From NCBI GenBank assembly GCA_963575745.1, contig CAUYUJ010013891.1, forward strand, positions 525,500 to 589,499: a DNA stretch of 64,000 bases. Direction: 5' to 3'. This stretch comes from Prorocentrum cordatum (Eukaryota > Sar > Dinophyceae > Prorocentrales > Prorocentraceae). A program made the position numbers and the translations under genes. Under the pieces are notes generated by a model that searched no databases, had not been told where the DNA came from, and saw nothing but the letters and a program-made list of their open reading frames with translations. This document shows, one piece after another, positions 9,180 to 20,249 of this stretch (position 1 is its first letter; the number at the start of each line of letters is the position of its first letter).

Positions 9180-9985
9180 CAGGGGGCCCGAGTGAAGTTT
9201 CAGGGGCGACGTTCATGGACGGTGCATGCACTAGACGTCCCATTAGAGAACTTAGCAGAGCCTCCTAGGGACATGTACAGGTCACCAGAGGGAAACACAA
9301 GCAGCTAGTCAGGGTCGCGGGGCCAGTTTGGGGACCCCCCCACACAGACTCCCCAGGCCGGAGAATTTGGGGCTCTGGCGATGGTGGCCGACAATATTGC
9401 GGGCCGGCTGAAGGTTCTTCTGATTGTAAAAACGTCGCGGATCTATTTCAGATGCCACAGACGGAACGTTTTTCGTATAAGCGAGTTTACGTTGGCACAA
9501 TGATTCTGGCTCAAATTTTTTGTTGCAGCAACTCTTTAAAGTTAAAGCCCATGTGCAAGATTACCCAGGTCTCACTGAGCAGCAACAGTGGGGGAAATTC
9601 GGTAACGACGCTGCCGATGCAGCAGCAAAGTCTGGCGTTTCGTCTCGCCCAAGAGAGGATCCCACCGAATGGGGCCATGCAGAATGGCTGGTGAAGGTTT
9701 CACGTTTTGCGTGTTTACTCGTGGCCCGTAGTTTGCCCCTGCGGCCCGCCCTGGACCTCGCGGGTGTCCAGTTGCCCCCCAGAGTGCCTCGACAGAAGCC
9801 TCCTTCCCCACCCTCTGCTGCTCATGTGTGGGAATGGCACAGATCTTATTGGAGATGCGAAGTGTGCCCCAAGATAAGACGACACAATCCTGATTTTGTT
9901 TTTGGCCAGAGCGAGATGCCTTCCGCCGAGGGCTGCTCGGGAGAACTGCCAGAGTTGTTGCAAAAAGTAGGAGCCTGAGGGCGCG
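9180..9985 (+). pseudogene. LINE A RNase H domain plus terminal cysteine motif
   Basis: RNase H would remove the RNA template during reverse transcription. All key positions can be read: Asp in FMDGAC (9218), Glu in RELSRAS (9248), Asp in SDCKNVADLF (9422-9424), His in KVKAHVQ (9550) and Asp in GNDAADAAAK (~9616). One in-frame TAG (~9266) and one frameshift (9425-9520) break it. A WRCEVC motif follows at ~9850. Confidence 0.65.
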
Positions 9986-10059
9986 CATTATTGAGTTTCG
10001 ATTGCAGCGATCGGTCTCGCTTGTTCATTTGCGTTAAGTGCTAGGCAGTTCCTACCTTG

Positions 10060-12128
10060 GGACCCTTGGCTATGTTGGCGATGCAATGTCAGGCCCCGGC
10101 CCTCAACAATCTAGAGAGGCGGGGGTGCCGAGTGCTGAAGGGGCGACGCCCTAAGCTTGAAGGGGTTGGTTTAGAAGTGTCGCCTGAGCTGTTTTATGCC
10201 CATCGAAGCAGAATTCCAGCAGCCGGACTCTGTCGTTTGGTTCAGAGGGGGGCGGAGTCTCCGACTAACTATTCTTTCTTGTGTGCCGACATTTTTGTCT
10301 TTCTCGGTATGACCTAATAGGCCCGTGTCAGGGATGAGGCTTGCTCATCGCCCTGGCGCTCTTTACACCAGGGGCGAGCATGGCCGAGTCATCCAGGCGT
10401 CGCCTAGGGTATTTCAAGCATTTGTGCGAGTGTGTGCGCGCGCGTCCTGCGCGCGTATCAGGCGCCCCATGTGTGGGGGAAGAAGCGCTGCACGTGCATT
10501 TCGGAAGCTCTGTTTGGCCAGGCCACTTGCGGGTTCGATCTGGGGTTTGGTCGTCTGCAGGTTGTCGGTGCTGGTGTCTCGCAGCCAGCCGAGCTTAGGG
10601 GTTCCGCCAGCTTGCAGCGGCTGGCCGTCCTTTTCACTGCATGCGGAGGGGCTCACCCTGTGGGCTTCGGGCACGGGGGTGGATCGGTTTTGCCAGTCCG
10701 TCCCGACCGCTGCTCTGCCCCAGGTTCTCTCTCTTTTCTCCCTGGGGTCTCTGGCGGGGTCGGGCGCGCGCTCTGGCGGGCGGTGCTGGTTGCGCAGCCA
10801 GCCTCAGAAACCGAGCCTTGGGGTTCTGCCTGCCGACGTCGCCCTTTCCTTGTTTCCGTTTTGGGCAGAGGTTGTTCCTGTTGCACGGCTTGGGAGGGTC
10901 TTTGCGGGCCCCCTAGTGACAGCTGCGCAGGGTAACCCAGTGGGTTCCCTGGGCGCGGGGGTGGACCTGGAAGGCCAGTCCGCCCCGACCGTCGCTCATC
11001 CCCCCCCTCCCCCCCCTCTCGTGGGGAGGAGGCCAGCTTCCCTGGTCGCAACGCCGTCAAGTGAAGTTCCCGCCAGGCCCCAGACTTGGGCTCAGCGGGT
11101 CAGGCACAGAGCACTGCGATGCCTCGTGGAGGAGTGGAGGTCGTGGCTTCTTGCAAACTGCTCGTGTAAGTGCCGCGGGGCCTTGTGGCTCCTTGGTCCT
11201 TGGCGCTCTGCTGTCCGTGTGGCCCGTCCCGCTCAGTCACCGCCAAGGCTTTCTTTGGTGGCAGACCAACAGCTGCCAGTCATGGTTCATGTTTTAAAAA
11301 ATCCTCTTCCTCCTCCTCCTCCTCGATGATCGAGGAGGATTTGTTTATTTTCTTGCACAGATGTGTTCTACAGCTTGGAGCCCTTTTTTTCGACGCTCGT
11401 CGATTGGCTTGTTGGTTGGTTTGTTCGTCCTCCCGCTCGGGCTCAGCCCCTGGGCCCCCCCAGGCCAGGCATCCGCACAGGTCCTCGCCCACGCCGTCGG
11501 GGCCCTTTCTTTCGTGGCTCGTTGGTTGGTGGGTTGATTGTTCCTCCCTCCCTGGCGCACCCAGGTCCAGGACTTCTAACCCTTGCTCCGCCTCGGTCCT
11601 CGGGCACAGGCCGTCCTTCCGCACAGGTCCCCCACCCTTCAAAACCCTTCACTTGATCGCTTCGCTCACTCCGCCGGCCCATCTTGCATCATTGGTACTC
11701 GATGTTTTTGTGCTCGTGGCGAGCGAAAAGGTGAATGGGGGAGGACGAGGAGGTGGAAGGGGTGGGGATGAGGATGAGGAGCAGGTCTCTGGAGAGCTTT
11801 TTGTGTCAAGTTGGGGGAAGCTGGTCATGGACAAGGTGCCTCTTTGGGAGTCGCTTGGGGTCTTTGGGAGGCCTCTCGGGGGCCTCTTGGCGGTGCGCTT
11901 TCATTCGAGGATCGAGGGTCGTTGACGCCGAGAGGGGAGAAGGAGGAGAGGGAAGAACAAAGGAAGAAGAAGAAGAAAAACGCCGTGCACGCCGGAGGTG
12001 CATGGGCAGGGAAAATAAGCGCTGACGTTACTGCAGCCAGGCGCTGTGAAACAATGGACCTCCCGGCGTCGCCAGTTCCATGGGCAAGTGGTGTCAAACA
12101 TCACCCCTGAAACACATGCCAAAACAAA
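10060..12128. other. Spacer without recognised genes; diverged duplicated blocks
   Basis: Long frames exist but carry no domain and have C/T- and G/T-rich composition. Between 10560 and 11060 two related blocks can be seen: GCAGCCAGC...GGGGTTC at 10581 and 10794, and CGGGGGTGGA...CAGTCCG(T/C)CCCGACCG at 10670 and 10950. A CTC hairpin (AAATCCTC/GAGGATTT) lies at 11297-11341. 11735-12000 is purine-rich. Confidence 0.5.
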
Positions 12129-13200
12129 TCACACATCAGGACAGCTGCCAGGTGAATGGCCAGAAGAGACGGGGAAGGGGAGGCGGAGGAGACAAAGTGA
12201 GAAGGCAAGGCTTATGTGAAGAAATAGTGTCTGGCAACTGCTTGCCACATGCCTGACGGACCTTGCCACATTCCGTGCAAAACGTTCGTATGTTTGGCTG
12301 CTCTGACGGCCAAATCGTGGCTCTTCCGCTTCCACGTGTTTCTGGTTCTTCCCCTCTTGACAACGCGAAGGAATGCGATTGAAACACGCAGAGCCGAACG
12401 GGGCTGTCGTTCGGGAGAGCTGCGATCCGCCCCAGCAGGCACACTTGCCTGTACGCAAGCATGGTGCTAAGTTTACGGCATTGGCATTTCTGCAGCACGG
12501 TCTCGTTGGAGATGCGGCTGTAATATGCATGCCCGATCTCAGCCACACTGCGCAGACACCGCGCTTGAAGTGCGTCGAGCTTGTTGCTCTCAGAAGCGTT
12601 TAGCCACAGCGTGTGGAGGCAATACATCAATTTAGCTACGACACAGGCTTCAAACATAGCTCAGTTCGGCGCTGCTGGAGCCCGAAGAGTCCAAGAGACC
12701 TCCGAGGTACGCCACGCTGTCCTTCTGAGAGATCTGCGCTCCGTCGAGCCTGCGAATGTCAGCGTCGCGGCGCACGGGCAAAGCTTCCAAGTTGGCTCAA
12801 TTGAAAGTCAGTCCGTAGTTTTTGCCTGCCGCTTGTATTGCCATCATCAGAGCGCCGACGAACTCGGCGGTCGAGCCGACCAACAAAGTGTCGTCCGCGT
12901 AGATGAGCTCCCCGGCTGGGAAGCCGTCTGTCGCCTGGAAGCCCCTGCGATGACGATCGACAAGAGAAATGGTGATAGCGGGCACCCCTGAGATATGCCG
13001 AACTCTTGTGGATGTCGTTTTGACGTCTCCCCAGCGTCGCGGACCCGGAAGGAACGATTCGTGTAAATCGACCGCACGATTTCGGCAAAAAGCTGGGCAC
13101 GCCGAACCGCACAAGCGCTCGCACCAGGGCGTCCGGCGAGACACAGTCGAAAGCCCAAAGCCAGGAAAATGAGCTTACCCGATTTAGTGCCCCAGACATC
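12129..13200 (-). pseudogene. LINE B: decayed reverse transcriptase, minus strand
   Basis: Reading from high to low coordinates: FDCVSPDALVRALVRFGVP (~13190), IRSIYTNRSF fragments, GISQGCPLSPFL (RT motif with PLSP), GELIYADDTLLVGS with the catalytic YADD at 12890-12901, then NLEALPVRRDADI and KDSVAYLGGLL, and a longer open piece (12657 to 12136) with KLMYCLHTLWLNASESNKLD and GHAYYSRISNETVL. These match the RT and post-RT region of a LINE. At least three frame changes and a stop after YADD make it non-functional. Confidence 0.8.
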
Positions 13201-13239
13201 TTCGATCAGTCGCACCGCAAGGAAGGGTTGGTGAAACGA

Positions 13240-14345
13240 TAGGAGGCATCTTTTTAGGTCTCCTGGCGGTATGTCTGACAGGGCCTCTTGGACGTCGCTT
13301 TGGGCCTTTAGGGTGCCTCTTGGGGGCGTTTTTGAGGGCCTCTTGGGACCTCCAGGGACCTCGCTGCGCCTGGAGCTCAAAATGTCCGTTAACGTCCCTC
13401 GTCTGGGCCCGCTCTTGGAGCCGTCTTGAGAGCCTCTTCGGCCATCTTGGAGGCTTCTGGGGCTGTCTTGGGGCCCTTTGCTGCCGTTGTGGATGCTCTT
13501 GGAGGCCTGTTGGAGCGTGTTGGGACGATCCTGGAAGCCTCTTGGGCCGTCTGGAGCGCCAGTACGCCTCCAGGGCGAGAGCGCCAAAAACCTTAGGTTA
13601 TCGAATGAAAACCGGTAATTTCTGCCTCTGGTGAGCCTCTTGGGAGGTCTCTTGAGGCCTCTTGGAGGACTCTTGGGGCCTCTCGGGGGCCTCTTGGGGG
13701 CTTTTGTAGGCCTCTTGAGACCTCCAGGGACCCTCTCTGCGCCTGGAGCTCGACATGTCCGTTAACGTCCCTCGTCTGGGTCCGCTCTTGGAGCCGTCTT
13801 GGGAGCCTCTTCGGCCATCTTGGAGGCCTCTGGAGCTGTCTTGGGGCCCTCTGGGACCGTTTTGAGCGCTCTCGGAGGCCTCTTGGGCGGTGTTGGGGCG
13901 ATCCTGGAAGCCTCTTGGGCCGTCTTGGAGCGCCGAAGAGCTCCCAGGGCGAGAACGCCAAAAACCGTTTCAAACATCCAGGGAAATTAGTAATTGCTGC
14001 CTCTTTGGAGCCTCTTGGGAGGTCTCTTGGGGCCTCTTGGGGACTAATTGGGGCCTCTTAGGGGATTCTAGGAGGCCTCTTCGGGCTTCCAGGGGACCTC
14101 CCTGCGCCTAGAGCTCGACATGTCCGTTAACGTCCCTCGTCTGGGTCCGCTCTTGGAGCCGTCTTGGGAGTCTCTTCGGCCATCTTGGAAGCCTTTGGGG
14201 CTGTCTTGGGGCCCTCTGGGACCGTTTTGAGCGCTCTCGGAGGCCTGTTGGGCCGTGTTGGGGCGATCCTGGAAGCCTTTTGGGCCGTCTTGGAGCGCCA
14301 GTACGCCTCCAAGGCGAGAGCGCCAAAAACCTTTCAAACTGCAGC
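13240..14345 (-). repeat. ~370-bp satellite family, three tandem units
   Basis: The landmark GACATGTCCGTTAACGTCCC occurs near 13381, 13755 and 14118, giving spacings of ~374 and ~363 bp. Each unit is built from short CTTGGGGGCCTCTTGG-like blocks and ends with GAGAGCGCCAAAAACC before a short AT-richer gap. The reverse complement of the same family makes up much of 28-36 kb. Translations look like Pro-Lys-Thr-Ala repeats and are not taken as genes. Confidence 0.85.
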
Positions 14346-15289
14346 AAAATCCTGCTCTCCGCGCCCCATGCGTCGATTCATTCCCGCATCTCTCTCCGCT
14401 CGCCTTCCGCAAGCTGTTGGAGGCGCGCCTGTGGAATGATGAGGCGAGAGCTGCCGAGAGCTGTCGCCCTGCGTCCACTGAAATTCACGAAAAAGTATGC
14501 ATATCAGAGAGAGGAGGGGTCGGGGGGGAGGGTGGGGGGCAGGGGCGAGCGGACATTGGATGCCCCTGGCGCGTGGCTGAAGTTGAGTTTTGCGTTGCGA
14601 GGTGTTCTTGTTGCGATTGATGTTGTTTGCCGTCGTCGCCCCCCCCGTGATCTGGCGCGCGACCCAGAACAGGGCGGTACGAGAGTTCCGCGACGAGCCC
14701 CGCGATAAGCTCGGCACCCGCCCCGCGAGCAATCCGCGACCCGCCCGCGACCCCGCCCGCGACCCGCCCGCGATCTAAGCCGCGATCCCCACCGCGACGC
14801 ACTTGCGCACCGCCCGCGACCCAAGCGACCGATTCCGCGAACCGCGCGCGGCGAGCTGTCTGGTCGTCGACGAAGCACACTGCGCGGCAAGAAGGAAGCG
14901 CAGGGCAAACTGGCGCGCAGACGCGCACTGCTCCAGAGGGCGGGGTGCACTTGGCGCAATAGTTTTCTACCGCCGACGGTTCTACTCGCGCGGCAAACGA
15001 ATGCGGGGCGCGGCGCGCTTCGCGCGCAGACCTGGCGGTCGACGAGGCGCGCGCCTGGCGGAATGTGCGGCGCCGGGTGGAGCGGCCCGGCGCGCGCCCG
15101 AACGGGCCCCCCTTGTGGCAAGACAGGCGGAGGTTGGCTGGCCCACTGCTTCCCTCAAGCCTGACGCCGCCCCAGGGCGCGCAAGCTGCGCGATCGAGGC
15201 GCCGACCTGCCTTCCTCGCCGAATTCCATCCGCCCGCCATTCGCACCCGGGCCCGCGCGAGGCACGTTCTCGCGAATCATTGCCGGTGA
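14346..15289. other. Very GC-rich spacer, no recognised gene
   Basis: Runs of CCCGCGAC/GCGACCCGCC between 14690 and 14830 and dense CGCG sequence to 15240. Long frames occur on both strands at once, as expected from GC content. Nothing could be assigned. Confidence 0.5.
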
Positions 15290-15980
15290 TAGTGGCGGCC
15301 GTCCTTGAGGTTGCCCCGCCCAAGAATAAATGCTCGAGCGCTCAAAGGAAAGAGAGGCTACAATTTGCTGCGCCAGCCGCGCGCGCAAGCTTCGCAAGCA
15401 AGACCTCGCCTGGCCGTCCGCCCCACCTGCCATCCATCCGCGCCCGCGTCCGCGCTCGCGCCTGCGCGCGCGTATTCTTGTTTCTGAGAATAGGCGCACC
15501 CTCGCGAATGTGCGCCAATGACAATATATGCGCGTCCTTTGAGGTGCCTGGGTCAAGCATAAAAATGCATGCTCGCCCAATGAAGCGAGGGGTGGAGAAG
15601 CGCCAGGCCATCCGCGCGTGCAAGCTGCACAAGCAAGGCACCGACATGTCGTCCACCCGACGATCGCGCCCGCGCCCGCGCGCACGCGTGCACCCTTGTG
15701 TTTGCGAGGAAGCGCGCTCTCGCGAATTAGTGTCAACGACCGTATCCGCGCGTCCGTTGAGGTGGCGCGCCCAAGAGTAGAACGCCCGAGCGTCTGGTGG
15801 CAGGACAAGTAAAGCAACGCTGCGCCAGCCGCGCGCTCGCGCCCGCCCGCGCGCGCACTCCTGTCTTGACGAGGTTGCACGCCCTTGCGAACCAGTAGCA
15901 GCGACAGTAGTTGCGCGTCCATGGAGTTGCCTAGCCCAAGAACGTAACGCCCGACCGCCCAGTGAAAATACGGGTTAAGA
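15290..15980 (+). repeat. ~170-230-bp tandem repeat, four units
   Basis: The landmark GCGCGTCC..TGAGGTGCC..GCCCAAGA(A/G)TA occurs at about 15298, 15531, 15749 and 15916, each followed by a (T/G)GCTCGCC-type run, a CTGCGCCAGCCGCGCGC block and a GCAAGC(T)GCACAAGCAAG block. Units are diverged and differ in length. Confidence 0.7.
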
Positions 15981-16269
15981 AATGCTGCGCAAGCCGCCCG
16001 AGTACTCTGCACAAGCAAGGCGCGGCAAATCGGCTAGAAGCATTCTTGGTTGATGATGGAAACGCAAACAGGCGATTTTCGCGTCAGCGCCTGGATTGCA
16101 ATGCCAGTTCCAGCATGCACCTCGCGCGGATCGCGCAGCTCGGCGCAAGGCTTTGAAGGCCGCAGCTCGCAGCCCGCCGAGTGCCCAGCATGGGAGCCCG
16201 CAGCCTCCAGAGCGCCCCTTCGCACGGATCGCGCCTATGGACTTGGGAATATTGTGAAGGCCTGACGGC

Positions 16270-17290
16270 TGGTGCCGCCGACCCTGAAAGACATCGACGA
16301 CGACCAGGAGGGGGAGGAGGAGGAAAAGGAGGAGGAGGCGGAAATGAGGAGGAGGATGAGGAGGAGGAGGAGGAGGAGGAGGAAAAGGACTCCCCCTTGG
16401 GACCCCCCCTGGCGAGGAGGACCAGAGGAGGACCGGCGTGGGAGAGGGGAGGGGAGGGGGAGGAGGACCCCCAGGGACGGATGCGTATCTGACTCCCTCC
16501 CCCCCCTGGGACTCCTCCTCACCTGGGGAGGAGGACCCGAGGAGTACCGGCACGCCAGAGAAGGACCGGCGTGGGAGAGGAGGACCCCCAGAGGCGATGA
16601 GAATCCCTCCCCCCCCCGGACTCCTCCCCCCCGACGGGGAAGGGACAAAGGGAAGGGGTTTCCCTTCGACGTAATGAGGACGTGGATGGAATTCCTTCAA
16701 GCTGCGAGCCCGTTCCCCGAACGAGGAAGGGTGCTTTCTCTCTCTTACTCTCTCTCTCTCTCTCTCTCTCTCCCCCGACAGGAGAGGAGGATAGGAAGGA
16801 GGGGACGCAAGAAGGCTCCCCGTCGACGGGGCCGGACAGACCCCACACGCCGACAGAGTTGGTGGATTTTTTGACCACGCACATTGAATTTTTAAACCCC
16901 CAAAAAGAAAATTCAACCCAGGACTCCCATGCCCCCCCTGGTATCAGGCCTACTTGTGCTCTTGGCCTGGGTCTGCTGCCAGGTCGCGGCCGGGAGCCAT
17001 TGTTTGATGGACACAACTATGTCGCCATGGCTCCTAAGAGTTCTAGGGGACTAAACAGTTGTTTCCGCGAGCGGGCGACGTAAGAACCTTCAGCGCCAAG
17101 GTTCCCTCGCCTGGCAGCGTGCGTCCTCCTCCGCCTCCTTTTCGAGGGGAGGAGTGGGGGCAGGATGCAGGGGTGGGAGGAGCAGGAGGTGGGTGGAGGG
17201 GGAGGACGAAGGAGGATGGAGAAAACGAGACGAAGAGCCTTCTTCCTCTTTATCCTCGTTCTCCTCCTTCCTTCCTCCCCTCTTACTCAC
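16270..17290. other. Purine-rich tracts and spacer
   Basis: GGAGGA tracts (16305-16385), GGGACCCCCC/GGAGGACC blocks to ~16640, and (CT)n at 16735-16772. 16800-17090 is unremarkable; 17100-17290 is again GGA-rich, then CTCCTTCC. No coding signal. Confidence 0.55.
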
Positions 17291-17291
17291 C

Positions 17292-17645
17292 TTCCGCAAT
17301 CGCAGCCGACGTCGCTGTCGTCGTTGTCGCCGTCGCCGCAGTGGCAGCCGCCTCCGTCGCCGCTGCCGGCGTCGTCGTCGTTTTCGTCGTCGTCGTCGTC
17401 GTTTTCATCGTTGTCGTCGTTCTTGTGGTCGTCGTCGATGTCGTCGTCGTCGTCGTCGTTGTCGTGGTTTTGGTCGTGGTCGTGGTCGTGGTCGTGGCGG
17501 TCCCGGTCGCGGTCATGAATGTCGTTTTCGTCGTGCTCGTCGTGTTTGTCGTGATCGTCTTTGTCGTCGTGGTCGTTGCCGTCATCGCTGTCGTCGCCAT
17601 CGTCGTCATCCTTGTCGTTGTCTTCGCCGGCGTCGTCGTGGTCTT
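17292..17645. repeat. (CGT)n-type microsatellite, ~350 bp
   Basis: Imperfect GTCGTC triplets with GCC and GTG variants. All three frames are open on both strands, giving Val-, Arg- or Asp-rich shadows. The same triplet is expanded at 44997, 46507 and 47853. Confidence 0.9.
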
Positions 17646-17769
17646 GCCGCTGGTCAGGGGCTACTGCGCTCGCTGGCGAGAGGCAGCGCCGCAGGGGTCC
17701 CAGAGACGCCCACGCGCTGCGTTCCCAGATGCCACGAGGAGTGTCGGGGCGTGTGTGGGGGCAGTTGAA

Positions 17770-17910
17770 GGTGCGCGTGTGTGTGTGTGTGTGTGTAAGT
17801 AGGAAGGGAATAGAAAGAGAGAGAGAGAGACGGATAGAGAGAGAGAGAGATAGACAACGAAATAAATGAAGAACTAAGAGAGAGAGAGAGAGAGAGAGAG
17901 AGACCAACAG
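17770..17910. repeat. (GT)n then (GA)n microsatellites
   Basis: GTGTGT at 17775-17800, then GAGA runs at 17815-17850 and 17878-17902. Between 17910 and 18160 I see nothing recognisable. Confidence 0.85.
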
Positions 17911-18164
17911 AGAGGGGGAGTGCGGCAAGGAGGGGGGGAGGGAGAGACATCATTACTATTCAGTTTTCGAGGCCAGAAGCGCGTGCGTTCCATGAGGTCA
18001 GGCATGAGTTCCAAATTAGTTCGATGTTTTGTGTATATTTATAATTATGTATATGAGGGGCTGCGGCTCGCAAGCCAGAGGGGTTTACGCGAGAGTAGAG
18101 CGAGACGCTCCTGACACCCACGCCGTTGTTATGGTGAGGTGGTCGATCAGAGTCCTCAGGAATG

Positions 18165-18800
18165 CGTCATGGGGTGTCTTCGGAACGCTCTCGGGGGCTT
18201 CGGTGGGATAGTTTCGAGGCGTCTTAGGGATGGTTAGGGGGAGTCTTGGAGGCCTCTGAGGGGCCTCTTGGGAACCTCTTGGGGCCTCTTTGGGCCTCCT
18301 GGGGGCCTCTTGGGGGCCTCTCGGGGCCGCTTGAAGCATGTCGGGGTCTTGTGGGGCTTCCTGAGGGCTTTTCGGGGCCGAGGGCTAGAAATGTCCTTAC
18401 GGAATTTCCGTCGGGGCCCCCTCTTGAAGCCGTCATGGAGGCCTCCAGTGCCGTCTTGGATGCCTCTTCGGCCGTCTTTCTTGGGCCGACTTGGGGTCGA
18501 CTTGGGAGCCTCTTGGGTCTTGGGTCGGCTTGGGGCGATCTTCGGGGCCTCGTGGGCTGTCTTGGAGCGTCGAGAAGCCGAGTAGGCGAGAAGACCAACA
18601 ACCTTCAAACAGATTGGAACATCTATGATTGTGGCCTCTTGGGGCGCTCTTGGGAAGCCTCTTGGAGGTCTCTCGGGCCGCCTTGGGGGCCTCCTAGGCC
18701 GTCTTGGGGCCATCTTGAGAGTCTTGGAACGATCGTTCGGCGGCTTCAGGCCATGTTTAAATGTCTAGAGGGCTTCTTGTGGCCGCCTTGGCCCATCTTG
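18165..18800 (-). repeat. Dispersed copy of the ~370-390-bp satellite family
   Basis: CTTGG(G)GGCCTCTTGG blocks, the landmark GGGCTAGAAATGTCCTTACG at ~18380 and the AT-richer junction CAACCTTCAAACAGATTGG at ~18598, as in the arrays at 13.2 and 37.1 kb. About one and a half units. Confidence 0.75.
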
Positions 18801-19012
18801 GTGGCCTCCTGGGCCCGAAAAGTCATGCGAAAAGGCGATCCAAGGCCCAGGGGACACGCGGCAAGCCACAAGAGATTTGGCAATGTGGGGTCTGGGACTT
18901 TCACATTTTTCAGGACCGAAAACTGAAATGTCAGGGATGAGACGAGGGACCTGAGGACACGCGACACGCCCACTCTGTGCCCAGCGGCATGGTGGCGGTG
19001 GCACTCCGCAGC

Positions 19013-19028
19013 GCCATTTTGGCTCAAG
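19013..19028 (+). other. Relic dinoflagellate spliced-leader (DinoSL) sequence
   Basis: GCCATTTTGGCTCAAG matches the 3' 16 bases of the conserved dinoflagellate spliced leader exactly; upstream CCGCA resembles its 5' CCGTA with a two-base insertion. By base count a chance 16-base match is very unlikely in 64 kb. Genomic DinoSL pieces mark reverse-transcribed, trans-spliced mRNAs that were re-inserted. Here it stands ~100-150 bp upstream of LINE ORF1-like coding. Confidence 0.8.
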
Positions 19029-19121
19029 ACGGCCTAAAAGGCTTGCCACTAGGGAGTGTGCTTGAGTCCATTGTAAGTCTGCACTCCAGCCCCCAGCCGC
19101 ACCAGCGCGTGGCACCAGCGC

Positions 19122-20170
19122 GTGGCTTCGCGCTTGCGTCTTCTCGGGTGCCTGCTCAGCGCCCCTGCATGGAGTGGGTCGGAACGCGCTGGCGGTGGCC
19201 AGGGCGTGGTGTGGCCTGCCAACCATTCTGTCAATGGTGTTGCACATGCCTGCTCATCGTGGTCCTCGGGGCACTCTGCGGTGTGGAAGAAGGACCCGTC
19301 CGGCAATTGGCACTACGTGGGCGCTCGCCCATTGCGCAACCAGACGAATTTCTATGTGGACTGACAGGCAGTGCCAGAGCACGAACCACAGCCCCAAGGC
19401 GTGCACGACGTGCGGGCTCACGCGGCGCTACGGCGAGGATGTGAACTCGTCGCTGGCCCCTCCCCCGGCCAAGCAGACGACTGCAGCGCGTCAGAATCCT
19501 GTTCGTGCCCAGCTCGACGCCCTCACGGAAAACCTTACAAAATTCCGCGAGGCGAAAGACGCACCTCCCGCGCCTCCCGCGCCTCCTCCTCCTCTTGGTG
19601 CCGAGTGCCCGCCGCCGCCGCAGGCTCTCACCAGCGAAACGGCAATGGCGGCCATCCCCGAGGACCGCGCGTTGCTGGCGTCCCGGTTCGCCGACACCAA
19701 GAGGCAACCATTCGGCTCCAATCCGATCGGTGTCTGGATCGAAGGTGCGCGTGCTGTGGGACGTGATCGCGCCAGGCCAGGCCGAGGCCGAGCAGGCGGT
19801 GACGGTGGCCTTGCAGCTACGGCAAACTGCCGCATGCGAGGTCACTGCGCTCGAGACGGAACTCCGGGACCTGGATACTTCTCTCACAAGGGAGATCATC
19901 ATCGAGGCGCTTGCGACGCCCGAAACACAGGCGTTTACGATCGTAGGCGCGATGATCGATCAGCTCGTGGCCAATGAGCACGTCCACCCAGGGCACATCG
20001 ATACCGCCTCGACGCACTTGGGGTCGTTTTTTCGACGGCTTTCGGGCCGCGCTCCAGAGTCCCCCTGCAGCTCCGCTGCTCGCCAAACCTGGAGCGATGG
20101 TGCGCCGCAGTGGCAAGCAACCGCGAAGGGAGCTGATCACCGACTGCTTCAGCAAGCGCAAGGTGATCAA
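19122..20170 (+). pseudogene. LINE C ORF1-like (nucleic-acid-binding) pseudogene
   Basis: Pieces in successive frames: GNWHYVGARPLRNQTNFYVD (to 19364), then RQCQSTNHSPKACTTCGLTR (~19365-19430), where KACTTCGLTRRYGED is the zinc motif typical of dinoflagellate LINE ORF1 proteins. A Pro-rich linker follows, then a heptad-like coiled coil (EQAVTVALQLRQTAACEVTA ~19790) and AFTIVGAMIDQLVANEH. One cysteine pair of the first finger is lost and there are at least two frame changes. Confidence 0.55.
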
Positions 20171-20249
20171 GTCCATCGGCAAGGCCTGCCGCTGGTGCGC
20201 TGCGCCTCCACGGGGAAGCAGCTTGTGGCGCTCGGGCCAGCTGCGCCCT

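Larger units (their letters stand above)
7790..10010 (+). mobile_element. LINE A: 5'-truncated non-LTR retroelement with RNase H
   Basis: Plus-strand remains of a dinoflagellate-type LINE, starting in the reverse transcriptase palm at the catalytic YIDD box and running through the thumb/connection, a CPLC zinc-type motif, an RNase H domain and a terminal cysteine motif. Frames change several times and there are in-frame stops, so it is a pseudogene. Fingers, endonuclease and ORF1 are absent. The order RT, zinc motif, RNase H is that of RNase H-bearing LINE clades. Confidence 0.75.

Noticed and set aside
9505-9520. Second spliced-leader-like match (ATTCTGGCTCAA)
   Set aside because: Mismatches in the conserved core and it falls inside LINE A coding; only 19013-19028 is accepted.
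10325-11329. 334-codon plus-strand gene
   Set aside because: No domain, C/T-biased composition, overlapping frames equally open, and it spans diverged duplicated blocks.
14485-16020. Several frames of 200-325 codons on both strands
   Set aside because: They overlap each other in very GC-rich DNA where stops are rare; composition is Arg/Ala/Pro-driven and no motif is found.
17292-17645. Long Val-, Arg- and Asp-rich open frames on both strands
   Set aside because: Translations of a CGT microsatellite; all frames are open at once. The same applies at 44997, 46507 and 47853.
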